Shown here: one piece after another, positions 18,000 to 26,963 of the stretch
Numbering within the stretch: position 1 is the first letter of the stretch
How the letters are laid out: every line of letters begins with the position of its first letter
Assembly (NCBI GenBank): GCA_964558465.1
Contig: CAZLEF010000004.1
Location: 62,001-126,000, forward strand
Length of the DNA: 64,000 nt
Direction of reading: 5' to 3'
Source: JACJYC01 sp964558465
Lineage (GTDB): Bacteria > Bacteroidota > Bacteroidia > Chitinophagales > Saprospiraceae
Notes under the pieces: model-generated
Database searches by the model: none
What the model was told of the DNA's origin: nothing
What the model saw: the letters and a program-made list of their open reading frames with translations, nothing else
Position numbers and translations under genes: made by a program

Positions 18000-18641
18000 A
18001 TGAAATACGGTTTCCTGTTTTTTTCCATCTTGTTTTTGCTGGCTGCCGGCCGGCTATCCGCTCAAAATCCGGACACCAGTCTGGTGCAATTCTCCGGTAT
18101 GGTGCTCGACGGCAGCAATGAAGCCCTGTACCCCGTGCCCTATGTGAATATCCTGGTCAAGGAAAAACAGCGCGGCACTTATTCCGACTTCGAGGGCTTT
18201 TTCTCTATTGTGGTGGAAAAAGGCGACGTGATCGTTTTTTCGGCGGTAGGGTATCAAACGGTCGAGTTCAGGATTCCCCGAAACCTCGATGAGGACCGGT
18301 ATTCGTTGGTGCAACTCATGACCCAGGATACGGTCAACCTGCCTGAAACTGTTGTATTTCCCTGGCCCAACCGCGAACATTTTAAACTGGAATTCCTGGC
18401 GATGGACGTGACGCCCGAACTTCAGGAACGAGCCGCCCGCAACCTGGCCAACGAAACCCTCCGCGAAATGCGCAACGAAGTGGCCAAGGACGGCGTTGAG
18501 AACGGCAGTTATTACCTGCGCCAGCAGGCCCGCGAATACTATTATATCGGTCAGCGGCCCCCGATGAATATTTTCAACCCGGTGGCTTGGAAAAAATTCT
18601 TTGATTCGTGGAAGAACGGGGATTTCAAGAAAAAGAAGTAA
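18000..18641 (+). CDS. Secreted CarboxypepD_reg-like domain protein
   Basis: The start at 18000 yields a signal peptide (YGFLFFSILFLLAAGRLSAQ) and 213 residues. Residues ~30-110 form a carboxypeptidase-regulatory-like (transthyretin-type) domain: FSGMVLDG, VPYVNILVKEKQRGTYSDFEGFFSI, IVFSAVGYQTVEF. This is the same fold as at the N-terminus of SusC/TonB-dependent receptors, here free-standing. The C-terminal ~90 residues are charged and helical with a basic tail (GDFKKKK). Free-standing copies are common in Bacteroidota and have no proven role. It stands alone between lon and the deiminase gene. Confidence 0.75.
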   Translation: MKYGFLFFSILFLLAAGRLSAQNPDTSLVQFSGMVLDGSNEALYPVPYVNILVKEKQRGTYSDFEGFFSIVVEKGDVIVFSAVGYQTVEFRIPRNLDEDRYSLVQLMTQDTVNLPETVVFPWPNREHFKLEFLAMDVTPELQERAARNLANETLREMRNEVAKDGVENGSYYLRQQAREYYYIGQRPPMNIFNPVAWKKFFDSWKNGDFKKKK

Positions 18642-18890
18642 TTTTGGTCAATGAAAAAATATGCACAAATACAGGATATTGTTGATCGATTAACAGACAA
18701 TAAAACATTTCGCACGTTTTTCACTTTATACCTAATGCCTGTTCCTGATTGTTTATAACGCACTGCTCATAGTCAGGGATTGTGCATCTTTATCGATTTT
18801 GCCAATTGTCGCTCCCCTTCTACTTAGGATAATGATTGTGCTCCGTTTTTAATAAAATGCCTAATTTTATGCATTCTCATCTTTCACCGT

Positions 18891-21653
18891 ATGAAAAAAC
18901 CGGGTTTACTTCTTGTTGCATTAGGCTGGTTGTCTTTCTCAATTGCGCAAACCACCACCTTTCAAGGGCATGATTTTACACCGGAAGAATCCGGCAAAAT
19001 GCCCGGCTATCTGGAATCCGTCCAGTTGTTGTCCCCTGTTACCCTGACGCCTTCAGCGCCCGTACGCACCATGGCCGAATGGGAAGAGATCGAGGCGGTG
19101 GTCATTACCTGGACCAGCTATATCGAAACCCTTACGGAGATTGTGCGTCATGCAGTCCACGAGTGCCGGGTGATCATCATCGCCAACAGCGTGGCGGAGG
19201 TGACCACCCACCTGCAGGCCGAAGGCATTCCGCTGGACAATGTGGAGGTGCTCGTCAAAGGTTTCAATACCATCTGGATCCGGGATTACGGCCCCTGGAC
19301 AGTGTATAAAAACAACGTCGACAGCCTGTTCATCGCCGACTGGATCTACAACCGGCCCCGGCCCAAAGACGATATCATTCCGCAAACCATCGCCGAATAC
19401 CTGGACCTTCCCTATTTCGGAGCGGTTACCCCGCCTTTCGACTGGGTGCATACCGGGGGCAATCACCTGCGCGACGGCATGGGCACCGCGTTTTCTTCCG
19501 ACCTGATGTTTGCCGAAAACCCTGGCCGCAACGAAACCGCGATCGACGGCATTGCCGGCCAATTTCTGGGCGTAAACCGATATGTCAAATTCAGGCGCCT
19601 GCCTTACGACGGCATCCACCACATTGACATGCATATGCTCATCATCGATGAAGAGACTTTCCTGGTCGGAGAATATCCTGAAGGGGTATCCGACGGTCCG
19701 CAAATAGAAGCCAATATTGAATACCTGCGCAACCATTTTACGACGGCATTCGGCAATAATTACCGCATTGAACGCCTGCCAATGCCGCCGGAATTTGGGC
19801 TTTATCCCAGCCAGAACAGCGCCTACCGCACCTATTCCAACGCCATTTTCATCAACAAAACCATCCTGGTCCCCATCTACGAAGAACAATACGACACCAG
19901 CGCCCTCCGGATCTACCGCGAAAACCTGCCGGGATACAACGTGGTGGGCATTGACTGCAACAACATCATCCAATCCCTGGGGGCGCTCCATTGCATCACC
20001 AAACTGGTAGGCGTGGAAGATCCTTTGTGGATCGCGCACCCGCGTCTGCGCGACACTTACGCCGCTGAAGGAACCTATCCGGTGGAGGCCATTATCCAGC
20101 ACCGGTCAGGCATCGCCGCGGCAACGGTCTTTTACCGCACTGCAACATTCGGGGATTATCTGCCGGTCCCCATGTCCAACGCCGGCCAGGATAACTGGAC
20201 GGCCGCGATACCGGCATTTCCCGCGGGAACGGAAATCCAGTATTATATCGAAGCAACCGCCAACAACGGCAAAACCCTGATGCGGCCCCAAGTGGCGCCG
20301 GAGGGTTATTTCAAATTCAGGGTTCTCCAACCAGTAAAACCTTCTGCCGCCATGTTATTCCCCAGAACTACCATCTGCCCGGGCCAGAGCATTGTTTTCC
20401 GCGACGATTCCAAAGGCGGAGCAACCCAATGGAACTGGAGTTTCCCGGGTGGGCAACCGGAAGCATCCAACCAACCCAACCCCGTTGTTCTTTACCCTCA
20501 GGCCGGCGTTTATGATGTGATGCTGACCGTTTCGAATGCCCAGGGTATGGATATCCGGGTGATGACGGGTGCGGTGCGGGTGGAAGGCGGCGACGGGCCC
20601 CTTGTTTCGGATTTCACAGGCGGCATTCCTCAGGGATGGACTGTTCTCAACGAAGACGGCGACGTGGCAACCTGGACTCCGGCGGAAAACCTGCAATGCG
20701 GCGGCGCGGCGGTTGTGATGGACAACCATGGGGTGAATACCCGCTTCCGGCGGGATTACCTGCGCACCCGGATCGATCTCAGCGAACTGGCTGACCCCGA
20801 ACTTCATTTTGACGTAGCTTATGCACGCCGCATCTCACGATCCGATGAGTTGCGGGTCAACGCCACCGGTTGCGAAGGGAAAAAGGTCATGGTGTACGAT
20901 AAAACCGGCGAAGCATTGGCGACAGCGCCTGCCTCCAATTCCGTCTTTTTCCCGGCCGGCTGCAACCAATGGCGGGCAGAAACCGTGAATCTTAGCGACT
21001 ACGCGGGCCAAACGGTTGAACTGGAATTTGAAAATATAGGCGGATACGGCAACCGGCTCTACCTGGACAATATCAACATTACCGGCAATTTCCTGCCCCA
21101 GGTGGCAGTTTCGTCGCCATTGAACGGTGAGATCATCCAACTCGAAACGCTCACGCCGCTTCACCTGTCGGCCGAGGCTTCCGATCCTGAAGGCGAGTTG
21201 GCCTATGTGGTATTTTATGTAGATGGCGATTCGGTGGGCATGTCCGCTGCCGCGCCCTGGTCCCTGGATTATTTATTCCCGGAATTTGGCGAATATACGT
21301 TGACGGCCAAGGCGGTGGATGCCGGCGGCGCAATACGGTGGTCGGCGCCCGTCACTTTCCAGATCGATATGATCACCGCGGTTACCAGCCCCGATCCGGA
21401 TCGGTTCGGATTCAGTTTGTTTCCCAATCCGGCGGGTACACAAACCCAGGTATATTTCCATCCAACACGCGACGAACGGGTCAACGCCCGGCTGAGTAAT
21501 GCCCTCGGGCAGGTGATCCATCGATATTCCTGGCAGATCAACGGTGAAAAACCCGTCAAACTCGACCTGACCGGGTTGGCAAACGGTCTTTACTGGTTGA
21601 GTGTGGAAAACGGCTCGGGGGCGGTGAGCAGACAACTGATTGTTTCCCGTTAG
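18891..21653 (+). CDS. T9SS-secreted agmatine/peptidylarginine deiminase-like protein
   Basis: This 920-residue protein is built like an extended Porphyromonas PPAD: signal peptide (1-20), deiminase domain (about 45-375), PKD domain (about 480-565), jelly-roll/MAM-like domain (about 565-730), Ig-like domain (735-830) and a type A T9SS sorting domain (840-920). The deiminase catalytic set is complete: D132 (IRDYGPW), H244 and D246 (HHIDMHM), N317 (TYSNAIF) and C368 (GALHCIT). These align with PPAD D130, H236, D238, N297 and C351. It should convert arginine or agmatine guanidino groups to ureido groups with ammonia release, outside the cell. Free agmatine versus peptidyl arginine cannot be decided here. 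Its stop lies 4 bp from a convergent kinase gene. Confidence 0.88.
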   Translation: MKKPGLLLVALGWLSFSIAQTTTFQGHDFTPEESGKMPGYLESVQLLSPVTLTPSAPVRTMAEWEEIEAVVITWTSYIETLTEIVRHAVHECRVIIIANSVAEVTTHLQAEGIPLDNVEVLVKGFNTIWIRDYGPWTVYKNNVDSLFIADWIYNRPRPKDDIIPQTIAEYLDLPYFGAVTPPFDWVHTGGNHLRDGMGTAFSSDLMFAENPGRNETAIDGIAGQFLGVNRYVKFRRLPYDGIHHIDMHMLIIDEETFLVGEYPEGVSDGPQIEANIEYLRNHFTTAFGNNYRIERLPMPPEFGLYPSQNSAYRTYSNAIFINKTILVPIYEEQYDTSALRIYRENLPGYNVVGIDCNNIIQSLGALHCITKLVGVEDPLWIAHPRLRDTYAAEGTYPVEAIIQHRSGIAAATVFYRTATFGDYLPVPMSNAGQDNWTAAIPAFPAGTEIQYYIEATANNGKTLMRPQVAPEGYFKFRVLQPVKPSAAMLFPRTTICPGQSIVFRDDSKGGATQWNWSFPGGQPEASNQPNPVVLYPQAGVYDVMLTVSNAQGMDIRVMTGAVRVEGGDGPLVSDFTGGIPQGWTVLNEDGDVATWTPAENLQCGGAAVVMDNHGVNTRFRRDYLRTRIDLSELADPELHFDVAYARRISRSDELRVNATGCEGKKVMVYDKTGEALATAPASNSVFFPAGCNQWRAETVNLSDYAGQTVELEFENIGGYGNRLYLDNINITGNFLPQVAVSSPLNGEIIQLETLTPLHLSAEASDPEGELAYVVFYVDGDSVGMSAAAPWSLDYLFPEFGEYTLTAKAVDAGGAIRWSAPVTFQIDMITAVTSPDPDRFGFSLFPNPAGTQTQVYFHPTRDERVNARLSNALGQVIHRYSWQINGEKPVKLDLTGLANGLYWLSVENGSGAVSRQLIVSR

Positions 21654-21657
21654 CGGT

Positions 21658-22986
21658 TTATATGGCAATTGTAAAAACCGTCCCTTTCCCTTCTTCCGAC
21701 CGGGCCTCGATGGTCCCTTTATGCAGCCGCAGGATCTGGCGAGACAGGCTTAGGCCGATACCGCTGCCTTCTTTTTTAGTGGTATAAAAAGGCACAAAGA
21801 TCTGTTCCATGGCTTCAGGGGGAATACCCACGCCGTTGTCGGCCACCATGATCAGGACTTTGCCGGTATCCTGTTTCTGCAGGTGGAGGTCGATCCGGGG
21901 GATATCCTGTTCCTTTACCGCATCCTTGGCGTTTTTGATGAGGTTGATCAGCACCTGTTCCAGCAAGTTGGGGTCGCCCTGGAAGTTGGCCTCGGCCGGG
22001 GGAAGGTGCAGATTGAATTCGATCTTTTTCTCCTTCATTTCCGGCAGGAAAAGCGTGTGGGCCTCCTGTAGCAGGGCCTTTCCTTCGATTAACTGGAATT
22101 TTGGGGGCGGCACCCTCGTAAGGCTTCGATAGGTTTCGGTGAAATCAAGCAGGCCTTCGCTGCGTTTCTGGATAACGCCCAGTGAATTGCGCACCATTCC
22201 GAGGGCGCCCTCATCCAATTCGCCGTGACCGTTGACGATTTCACGCAGGGTTGAGCTCAGAGAAGCGATGGGCGCCACGGAGTTCATGATCTCGTGGGTC
22301 AGGATGCGGATGAGTTTTTGCCAGGCTTCCAGTTCCTGGGCTTCCAGTTCGCCCTGGATATTCTGGAAAGAAAAAAGGCGGATGAGTTCTCTATGCAGTT
22401 TGATTTCCTCGTATTGAATGGCCAGTTGGAGGAGTTTGTTGTCGACATTCAGCTTGACCAGTTCCCTGTCGCCGGGTTTCATGGCCCCGATCACCTGACC
22501 GAGGCCGCTGTCGACGGCTTTCAGTCCTTCGAGGTTGACGAGGTAAGATTTGTGCAAAAGCCGTTGCAGGGCTTTGTTCATGAGGATCACCTCTTCATTA
22601 TTGTTGACACAAAGCAAGCCGATATTGATATGTTCAACGATGGTTTGCAGGAACTGGTGATTGGCCTCCTTTTCAGCGCGGATCTCCTGGAATTTGCGGT
22701 TGACGAGGTTAAACCCCTGGTGAAGTTCGCCGAAATGCTCTCCTTTATGGCCGGCTGAGCCGGTGGTGGTGAAGTCGTTGTACCGAACGGAGGCAAAAAA
22801 GTTGGCGAGGTCGCGATTGGTTTGGTTGACAAAAAAAATGAGGTTGCCCACCGCAATAGCGGTAAAGAGCGCAATAAACCCGGCAACCAGCCAGTTGGAA
22901 TCGGCGAGGCTGAATGCCAGGCCGGTGATCAGGCCCAGCAGGATACCTACCCGGACGATGACGTTGGTTCGGAAGTGGAGGAGCAT
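21658..22986 (-). CDS. NtrB-like sensor histidine kinase
   Basis: The 442-residue kinase has two membrane helices at the N-terminus (about 9-27 and 32-52), a linker, and a PAS-like segment (about 110-210). The HisKA-type helix carries H231 (ILTHEIMNSVAPI). The ATPase domain has its N box (LINLIKNAKDAV), G1 box (VADNGVGIPP) and G2 box (GSGIGLSL). It begins 3 bp after the stop of the sigma-54 activator gene, so the two are co-transcribed and presumably form one two-component system. The short periplasmic loop leaves little room for an external sensor domain, so the signal is probably intracellular or membrane-borne. Confidence 0.92.
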   Translation of the reverse strand: MLLHFRTNVIVRVGILLGLITGLAFSLADSNWLVAGFIALFTAIAVGNLIFFVNQTNRDLANFFASVRYNDFTTTGSAGHKGEHFGELHQGFNLVNRKFQEIRAEKEANHQFLQTIVEHINIGLLCVNNNEEVILMNKALQRLLHKSYLVNLEGLKAVDSGLGQVIGAMKPGDRELVKLNVDNKLLQLAIQYEEIKLHRELIRLFSFQNIQGELEAQELEAWQKLIRILTHEIMNSVAPIASLSSTLREIVNGHGELDEGALGMVRNSLGVIQKRSEGLLDFTETYRSLTRVPPPKFQLIEGKALLQEAHTLFLPEMKEKKIEFNLHLPPAEANFQGDPNLLEQVLINLIKNAKDAVKEQDIPRIDLHLQKQDTGKVLIMVADNGVGIPPEAMEQIFVPFYTTKKEGSGIGLSLSRQILRLHKGTIEARSEEGKGTVFTIAI

Positions 22987-22989
22987 AAC

Positions 22990-24375
22990 TTACAGATCGT
23001 GTTTGGACAAACGCCGGTACAGGGCGGCGCGGGTAAGGCCGAGTTCGTCGGCGGCTTTACTGATATTGCCGCTGTGTTTGGTCATTGCTTTGCGGATGGC
23101 CCAGCGTTCCAGATCGGCCAGGTTGAAGGAGTCCGGGTCGGTTTCGACGCCGTTTTCCGGGTGGTCCATAAACCCGGTGGGGAGAATAAAATCATTGATG
23201 GTCAGGATCGGGTTATCAGCCAGGATAACGGCTCTTTCCACGGCATGCGACAGTTCGCGGATATTGCCGGGCCAGAAATAGGCCTGCAATTGTTTGATGG
23301 TTTCGGCGCTGATGCCGAGACCGGTTTTCTGGTATTTTTTGGAAAAAACATTGAGATAATGGTCCAGCAAAAGGGGAATATCCTCCCGCCGTTCGCGCAG
23401 GGGCGGTATTTTGATCTCAACGGTATTGATGCGGTAAAGCAAGTCCTGGCGGAAATCGTGTTCACCTACCATGTCGTACAGCGGCATATTGGTGGCGCAG
23501 ATGAGGCGGATATCGATGGGGATAGGCTGGTTGGAGCCGACGCGGCGGATTTCGCGGCTTTGCAGCGTCGTCAACAATTTGGCCTGCAGGGGCAAGGACA
23601 GGTTGCCGATCTCATCCAGGAAAAGGGTGCCGCCGGAAGCGATCTCGAAGCGGCCGGGCCGGTCTTCATGAGCGTCGGTAAAAGCGCCTTTTTTATGACC
23701 AAAAAGTTCGCTTTCAAAAAGGGTATCGGGAATAGCGCCCAGGTCGACGCTGATAAAGACCGCCTTTGAGCGATTGGATTGCCGGTGAATGGCCCTGGCG
23801 ACCAGTTCTTTGCCTGTGCCGTTCTCTCCCAGGATCAGGACATTGGCTTCAGTTTTGGCCACCTTGTCGATCAGTTGAAAAACCTGTTGCATCGCCGCGG
23901 ATTGGCCGATGATCTCACCAAAAGGTTGATCCAGCACGCTGCTCAGCGCCTGCTGGCGTTCTTCCAACTGGCGGACTTCCTGCCGGGAATGCGTGAGTCT
24001 TAAAGCAGCGTGGATCGTGGCCAGCAGCTTTTCGTTGCGCCAGGGTTTTTCGATAAAATCAGCTGCGCCGGCACGGATAGCTTCCACGGCGGTTTTGACA
24101 TCGGCATAAGCCGTGATCATGATGACGCTGGTGTTGGGCGCCAGTTCGGCAACCTTTTTCAGCCAGGTAATTCCATCCTGCCCGCTTGTGTCTCCTTTCT
24201 TGAAATTCATATCCAGGAGGATCAGGTCAAAGTTTTCGTTGCGCAGCAACCGGGGAAGCTGGAAGGGGTTTGATTCGGTTTGAACGCTGCTGAAATGCCG
24301 GGTTAAAAATAATTGTAAACTGAGCAGGATGTCTTCTTCATCATCGACAATTAAAATACGTGCGTTTTCTTTCAT
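22990..24375 (-). CDS. NtrC-family sigma-54 response regulator
   Basis: I start at MKENARILIVDDEED (24375), which gives 461 residues. The receiver domain has phospho-acceptor D55 (LILLDMNF). The AAA+ domain has Walker A GENGTGKE and the sigma-54 contact loop GAFTDA. A Fis-type helix-turn-helix (NISKAADELGLTRAALYRRL) closes the chain. It activates promoters of RpoN-holoenzyme in response to the kinase encoded just downstream. Targets are not in evidence here. A TAnnTTTG box with a CAAA-type -33 at a slightly long spacing lies about 75 bp upstream. Confidence 0.94.
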   Translation of the reverse strand: MKENARILIVDDEEDILLSLQLFLTRHFSSVQTESNPFQLPRLLRNENFDLILLDMNFKKGDTSGQDGITWLKKVAELAPNTSVIMITAYADVKTAVEAIRAGAADFIEKPWRNEKLLATIHAALRLTHSRQEVRQLEERQQALSSVLDQPFGEIIGQSAAMQQVFQLIDKVAKTEANVLILGENGTGKELVARAIHRQSNRSKAVFISVDLGAIPDTLFESELFGHKKGAFTDAHEDRPGRFEIASGGTLFLDEIGNLSLPLQAKLLTTLQSREIRRVGSNQPIPIDIRLICATNMPLYDMVGEHDFRQDLLYRINTVEIKIPPLRERREDIPLLLDHYLNVFSKKYQKTGLGISAETIKQLQAYFWPGNIRELSHAVERAVILADNPILTINDFILPTGFMDHPENGVETDPDSFNLADLERWAIRKAMTKHSGNISKAADELGLTRAALYRRLSKHDL

Positions 24376-24449
24376 ACCATAACATGAATACCAGGAATGC
24401 GGTGGCTTTTGAATAAGGCAGCCGGGTTCCGGAGGCTTGCCTTTCACTA

Positions 24450-24457
24450 CAAAGATA
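24450..24457 (-). promoter_or_regulatory. Putative promoter of the NtrC/NtrB-like operon
   Basis: The minus strand reads TATCTTTG here, with TTTG 22 bp upstream (24480-24483). Both match the Bacteroidota -7/-33 pattern, with the spacing a little long. Confidence 0.45.
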
Positions 24458-24548
24458 GGCGCAGATCAAAAAGGTTGCGCAAAAGTGTCCGAAAATGAAC
24501 ATTTTTTATTTCAGGATGCGCCGGGGAGCCGTTTACCCCCATTCTCCC

Positions 24549-24581
24549 AAAAAAATACCCGGCGCGTTGGCGGCCGGGTAT
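24549..24581 (-). terminator. Intrinsic terminator downstream of the ssb pair
   Basis: On the minus strand a perfect 9-bp stem (ATACCCGGC/GCCGGGTAT) with a 9-nt loop is followed by seven T residues. A second perfect 7-bp hairpin (CGTCGCC/GGCGACG, 24583-24609) precedes it. Together they should end transcription of the upstream ssb genes before the NtrC-like promoter. Confidence 0.8.
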
Positions 24582-24681
24582 GCGTCGCCAGGCGGGTTGG
24601 CCGGCGACGTAAAAAACGCGACATGGAAACATAGAAGCCTGTTACCGGATAGTATGATTCAGGGTTAAAGGCGCATCCGGA

Positions 24682-25029
24682 TCAGTTTGAATTCTGTTCT
24701 TTGCTCAGGAGGGCAAATTCATCGATAACAACTTCCGGGATGGAGCGTTCGACGCCTTCCTTGTCTTTGTAGCTCCGGTAAGTCAGTTTGCCTCTGACGA
24801 CCACTTCTTTCCCTTTTTTGAGCAGGTTGCCGGTGAGTTCAGCTATTTTGCCAAAAGCGACGATGTTGTGCCATTGGGTGGAGGTGACCTTGTCGCCGCC
24901 GGCGTTGCGGTAGACCTCGCTGGTAGCCATGCTGAAGCGGGTGAGCGCTTTGCCGCCTTCGAGGGTTTTGGTTTCGGGATCTTTTCCCAGGTTGCCGATC
25001 AGCATGATGCTGTTTTTAATGCCGTTCAT
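24682..25029 (-). CDS. Short single-stranded DNA-binding protein (copy 2)
   Basis: The 115-residue OB-fold protein has the SSB signature MNGIKNSIMLIGNLGKDPETK, followed by FSMATSEVY and VVRGKLTYRSYKDKEG. It ends ALLSKEQNSN and lacks the glycine-rich linker and acidic DDDIPF-type tip through which SSB recruits repair proteins. Another SSB of the same type lies 54 bp upstream on the same strand. It is probably an auxiliary SSB, for recombination or DNA uptake, rather than the replicative one, which would be elsewhere. A strong terminator follows. Confidence 0.88.
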   Translation of the reverse strand: MNGIKNSIMLIGNLGKDPETKTLEGGKALTRFSMATSEVYRNAGGDKVTSTQWHNIVAFGKIAELTGNLLKKGKEVVVRGKLTYRSYKDKEGVERSIPEVVIDEFALLSKEQNSN

Positions 25030-25083
25030 AATAAGATACTTTTGATTGATGTGAAGATTAAGAAATTGAGAGCGCGTAAAATT

Positions 25084-25413
25084 TCAGTTGAGCACCATGA
25101 ATTCGTTGACGACGATTTCCGAAAGGTAGCGCGTGTTGCCGTCGCCGTCGTCGAAACTGCGGTGGGTCAGTTTGCCCTGGACGGCGACTTCCTTGCCTTT
25201 TTTCATGAGCACGTTCATGATCTCGGCGATCTTGCCCCAACCCACGAGGTGATGCCATTGCAGGTCGACGATCCGTTCGCCCTGGTTATTTTTGAATACT
25301 TCCTTGGTGGCCAGGGATACCCGGGCGATGGCGTTGCCGTTTTCAAGTTGTTTGAACTCAACCTCTTTGCCGAGGCTGCCGATGAGCTGGACGCGGTTGC
25401 GCATGTTGTTCAT
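25084..25413 (-). CDS. Short single-stranded DNA-binding protein (copy 1)
   Basis: The 109-residue OB-fold SSB begins MNNMRNRVQLIGSLGKEVEFK and ends VVNEFMVLN. Like its neighbour it stops at the end of the OB fold, with no acidic C-terminal tip. The two proteins are similar but far from identical (for example SLATKEVFKN against SMATSEVYRN), so the duplication is old. It is first in a two-gene unit, with a TAnnTTTG box 71 bp upstream of its start. Confidence 0.88.
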   Translation of the reverse strand: MNNMRNRVQLIGSLGKEVEFKQLENGNAIARVSLATKEVFKNNQGERIVDLQWHHLVGWGKIAEIMNVLMKKGKEVAVQGKLTHRSFDDGDGNTRYLSEIVVNEFMVLN

Positions 25414-25483
25414 TTTACTGCGATTTTAAGGTGAAACCATTGATGAAAGCAGCGCTGCTTTTTGTTACCGTCATCTGACATCG

Positions 25484-25491
25484 CAAAGGTA
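25484..25491 (-). promoter_or_regulatory. Putative -7 box (TACCTTTG) of the ssb pair
   Basis: The minus strand carries TACCTTTG, an exact TAnnTTTG match. No -33 element is clear. Confidence 0.4.
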
Positions 25492-25510
25492 AGGGGGGAG
25501 AAAGGGGGCA

Positions 25511-25568
25511 GTCGTTTACAAGCCGGTTAATGTCGTTTGTAGCCGTTTGTAGCCGGTTATAATCGGAT
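25511..25568. repeat. CCGTTTGTAG word repeat
   Basis: Four or five degenerate copies of GTCGTTTGTAGCCG-type words are arranged mostly head to tail upstream of the ssb genes. This is part of a 524-bp gap without a convincing gene. Confidence 0.6.
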
Positions 25569-25794
25569 AAATACCGCAATTATATGATTTTCAATGATTA
25601 ATAACAATATCATTTGAGGGTATGAATTGAGGCTTTTAAGACTGTACTGCGCTGGTTTTTTTTTGACGACTTGAGAAATGATATTTTTCACGCAGAGATT
25701 TGAAGCGGGAATTTTGGATTGATGTTCGCTTCAATTGATGGGCAGCAAATTTAACCACGACCTGTCCCGGCTTGCGGGAAGGGCGCAAGGGAAT

Positions 25795-25930
25795 CACAAA
25801 GAGCACGGAGAGCACAAAGAGCACGGAGAACACAAAGAGCACGGAGAACACGAAGAACACGAAGAGCACAAAGAGTACAAAGAACACGAAGAGTACGAAG
25901 AGTACGAAGAGCACGAAGAGCACGAAGGCC
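25795..25930. repeat. CACRAAGAG 9-bp tandem repeat array
   Basis: About fifteen head-to-tail copies of a 9-bp unit (CACAAAGAG, CACGGAGAG, CACGAAGAG) are present. Because 9 is a multiple of 3, both strands stay open and give artificial proteins (HKEHGE repeats on one strand, leucine/valine/phenylalanine-rich on the other). It ends a few bases from the stop codon of the DUF998 gene. Confidence 0.85.
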
Positions 25931-25937
25931 TGACACG

Positions 25938-26963
25938 TTAAGCCTGGGCTGGAATTTTTTCTCTTTCCAAAAGAACCGTGGCCGACACTGCAACCCAGAC
26001 CATGAAGATGCCAATGTTGATCCGCTCCCAAATTCCAATCAAGGGCGTCGGGCCATTTACCGGGATATTTGGAGCTTCTAATCCGGTTAACACGCCAAAG
26101 GCAATATGGAGTACTATGGAAGTGATGGTATAGATGCGGAATTGTTTCCCGAATGCAGTTGCCCCGAACCCCATCAGCAGCAGCATCAACAGAACGGTTA
26201 TCATCGACCAAACAATATGTAAGGTATCGGTCAAAGTCGGTTCGAGTCCGCGCTGGTGCATTGGAGGCCAATAGAGGTTAAAGACACAGTAAACAATGAT
26301 CAAGCTTCCTAAAATACGCAATGATCGGTTTCCGCCTGCCGATTGCAAGACGCCCCATCCAAAAGCTGCGAACATCAGGGGATATGCCAGGACCAGAAGG
26401 ACCCATAACAGTCGTGTGGGAGCGTCTATTGCCGATAGTTCGCTAACGGTATAAGAGGCCATGTTGTACCCTTCGTATTGCGTTGGCACATAGATATTTA
26501 TAACGACATACCATAACGAAGAGAGTATTCCGAAACCCAACAAAGCTTTCCTCATCCGGGGCGTTTCGTGCCGCAAAGCAATCAGAGGGATGGCTACCAC
26601 ACAGCCCACTAAAACCGGAAGGCCCCACATGATGTGCAGCCAGTGCAGTTCTTGCAGAATGATAATTTCGACGACAAACCAAATAACAAAGCCGCCTAAA
26701 GCAAGCCATGCCATGAACCAGTCGTTATGGGTCCTGCGAAGTACCGAAACAAAAGCCATGGCGTTCAGAATCCCCAAACCCAGGAGAATAATTCCGGGTA
26801 TAAGGAAATCGCGAAAGGCGCCGTTCATTATTTCGACCGGCATATCCATCAACCGCCCGTCCGGGGCTGCGATGAGAAGACTGCCACCCAACACAGCGCC
26901 TGCCGCTTCATAACCCAGAACGCTCAGAAGGGTAATTCGTTGCCATTTCGGTTGATCAACCAT
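25938..26963 (-). CDS. DUF998-domain membrane protein with extra N-terminal 4TM module
   Basis: The 341-residue integral membrane protein has about ten hydrophobic segments. The first four (residues ~10-140) form a module of their own. The rest matches the DUF998 family, with the characteristic segment MASYTVSELSAIDAPTRLLW near residue 168 and later YCVFNLYWPPMHQRG. DUF998 proteins have no established function. The gene is somewhat AT-richer in feel than its neighbours and sits alone between the 9-bp array and a gene-poor stretch next to an IS element. It could therefore be an acquired gene. Confidence 0.75.
   Translation of the reverse strand: MVDQPKWQRITLLSVLGYEAAGAVLGGSLLIAAPDGRLMDMPVEIMNGAFRDFLIPGIILLGLGILNAMAFVSVLRRTHNDWFMAWLALGGFVIWFVVEIIILQELHWLHIMWGLPVLVGCVVAIPLIALRHETPRMRKALLGFGILSSLWYVVINIYVPTQYEGYNMASYTVSELSAIDAPTRLLWVLLVLAYPLMFAAFGWGVLQSAGGNRSLRILGSLIIVYCVFNLYWPPMHQRGLEPTLTDTLHIVWSMITVLLMLLLMGFGATAFGKQFRIYTITSIVLHIAFGVLTGLEAPNIPVNGPTPLIGIWERINIGIFMVWVAVSATVLLEREKIPAQA

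Noticed and set aside
18651..18758. 35-codon frame starting MKKYAQIQD after the CarboxypepD_reg-like gene
   Set aside because: Too short and unsupported; the gap to the deiminase gene otherwise shows nothing.
22822..23769. 315-codon frame antisense to the NtrC-like and kinase genes
   Set aside because: A shadow frame crossing two certain genes.
25636..26271. Frames over the 9-bp array, including HKEHGE-repeat and FVLFVLF-type products
   Set aside because: They owe their length to a 9-bp tandem repeat that cannot contain stops; no start context or family.
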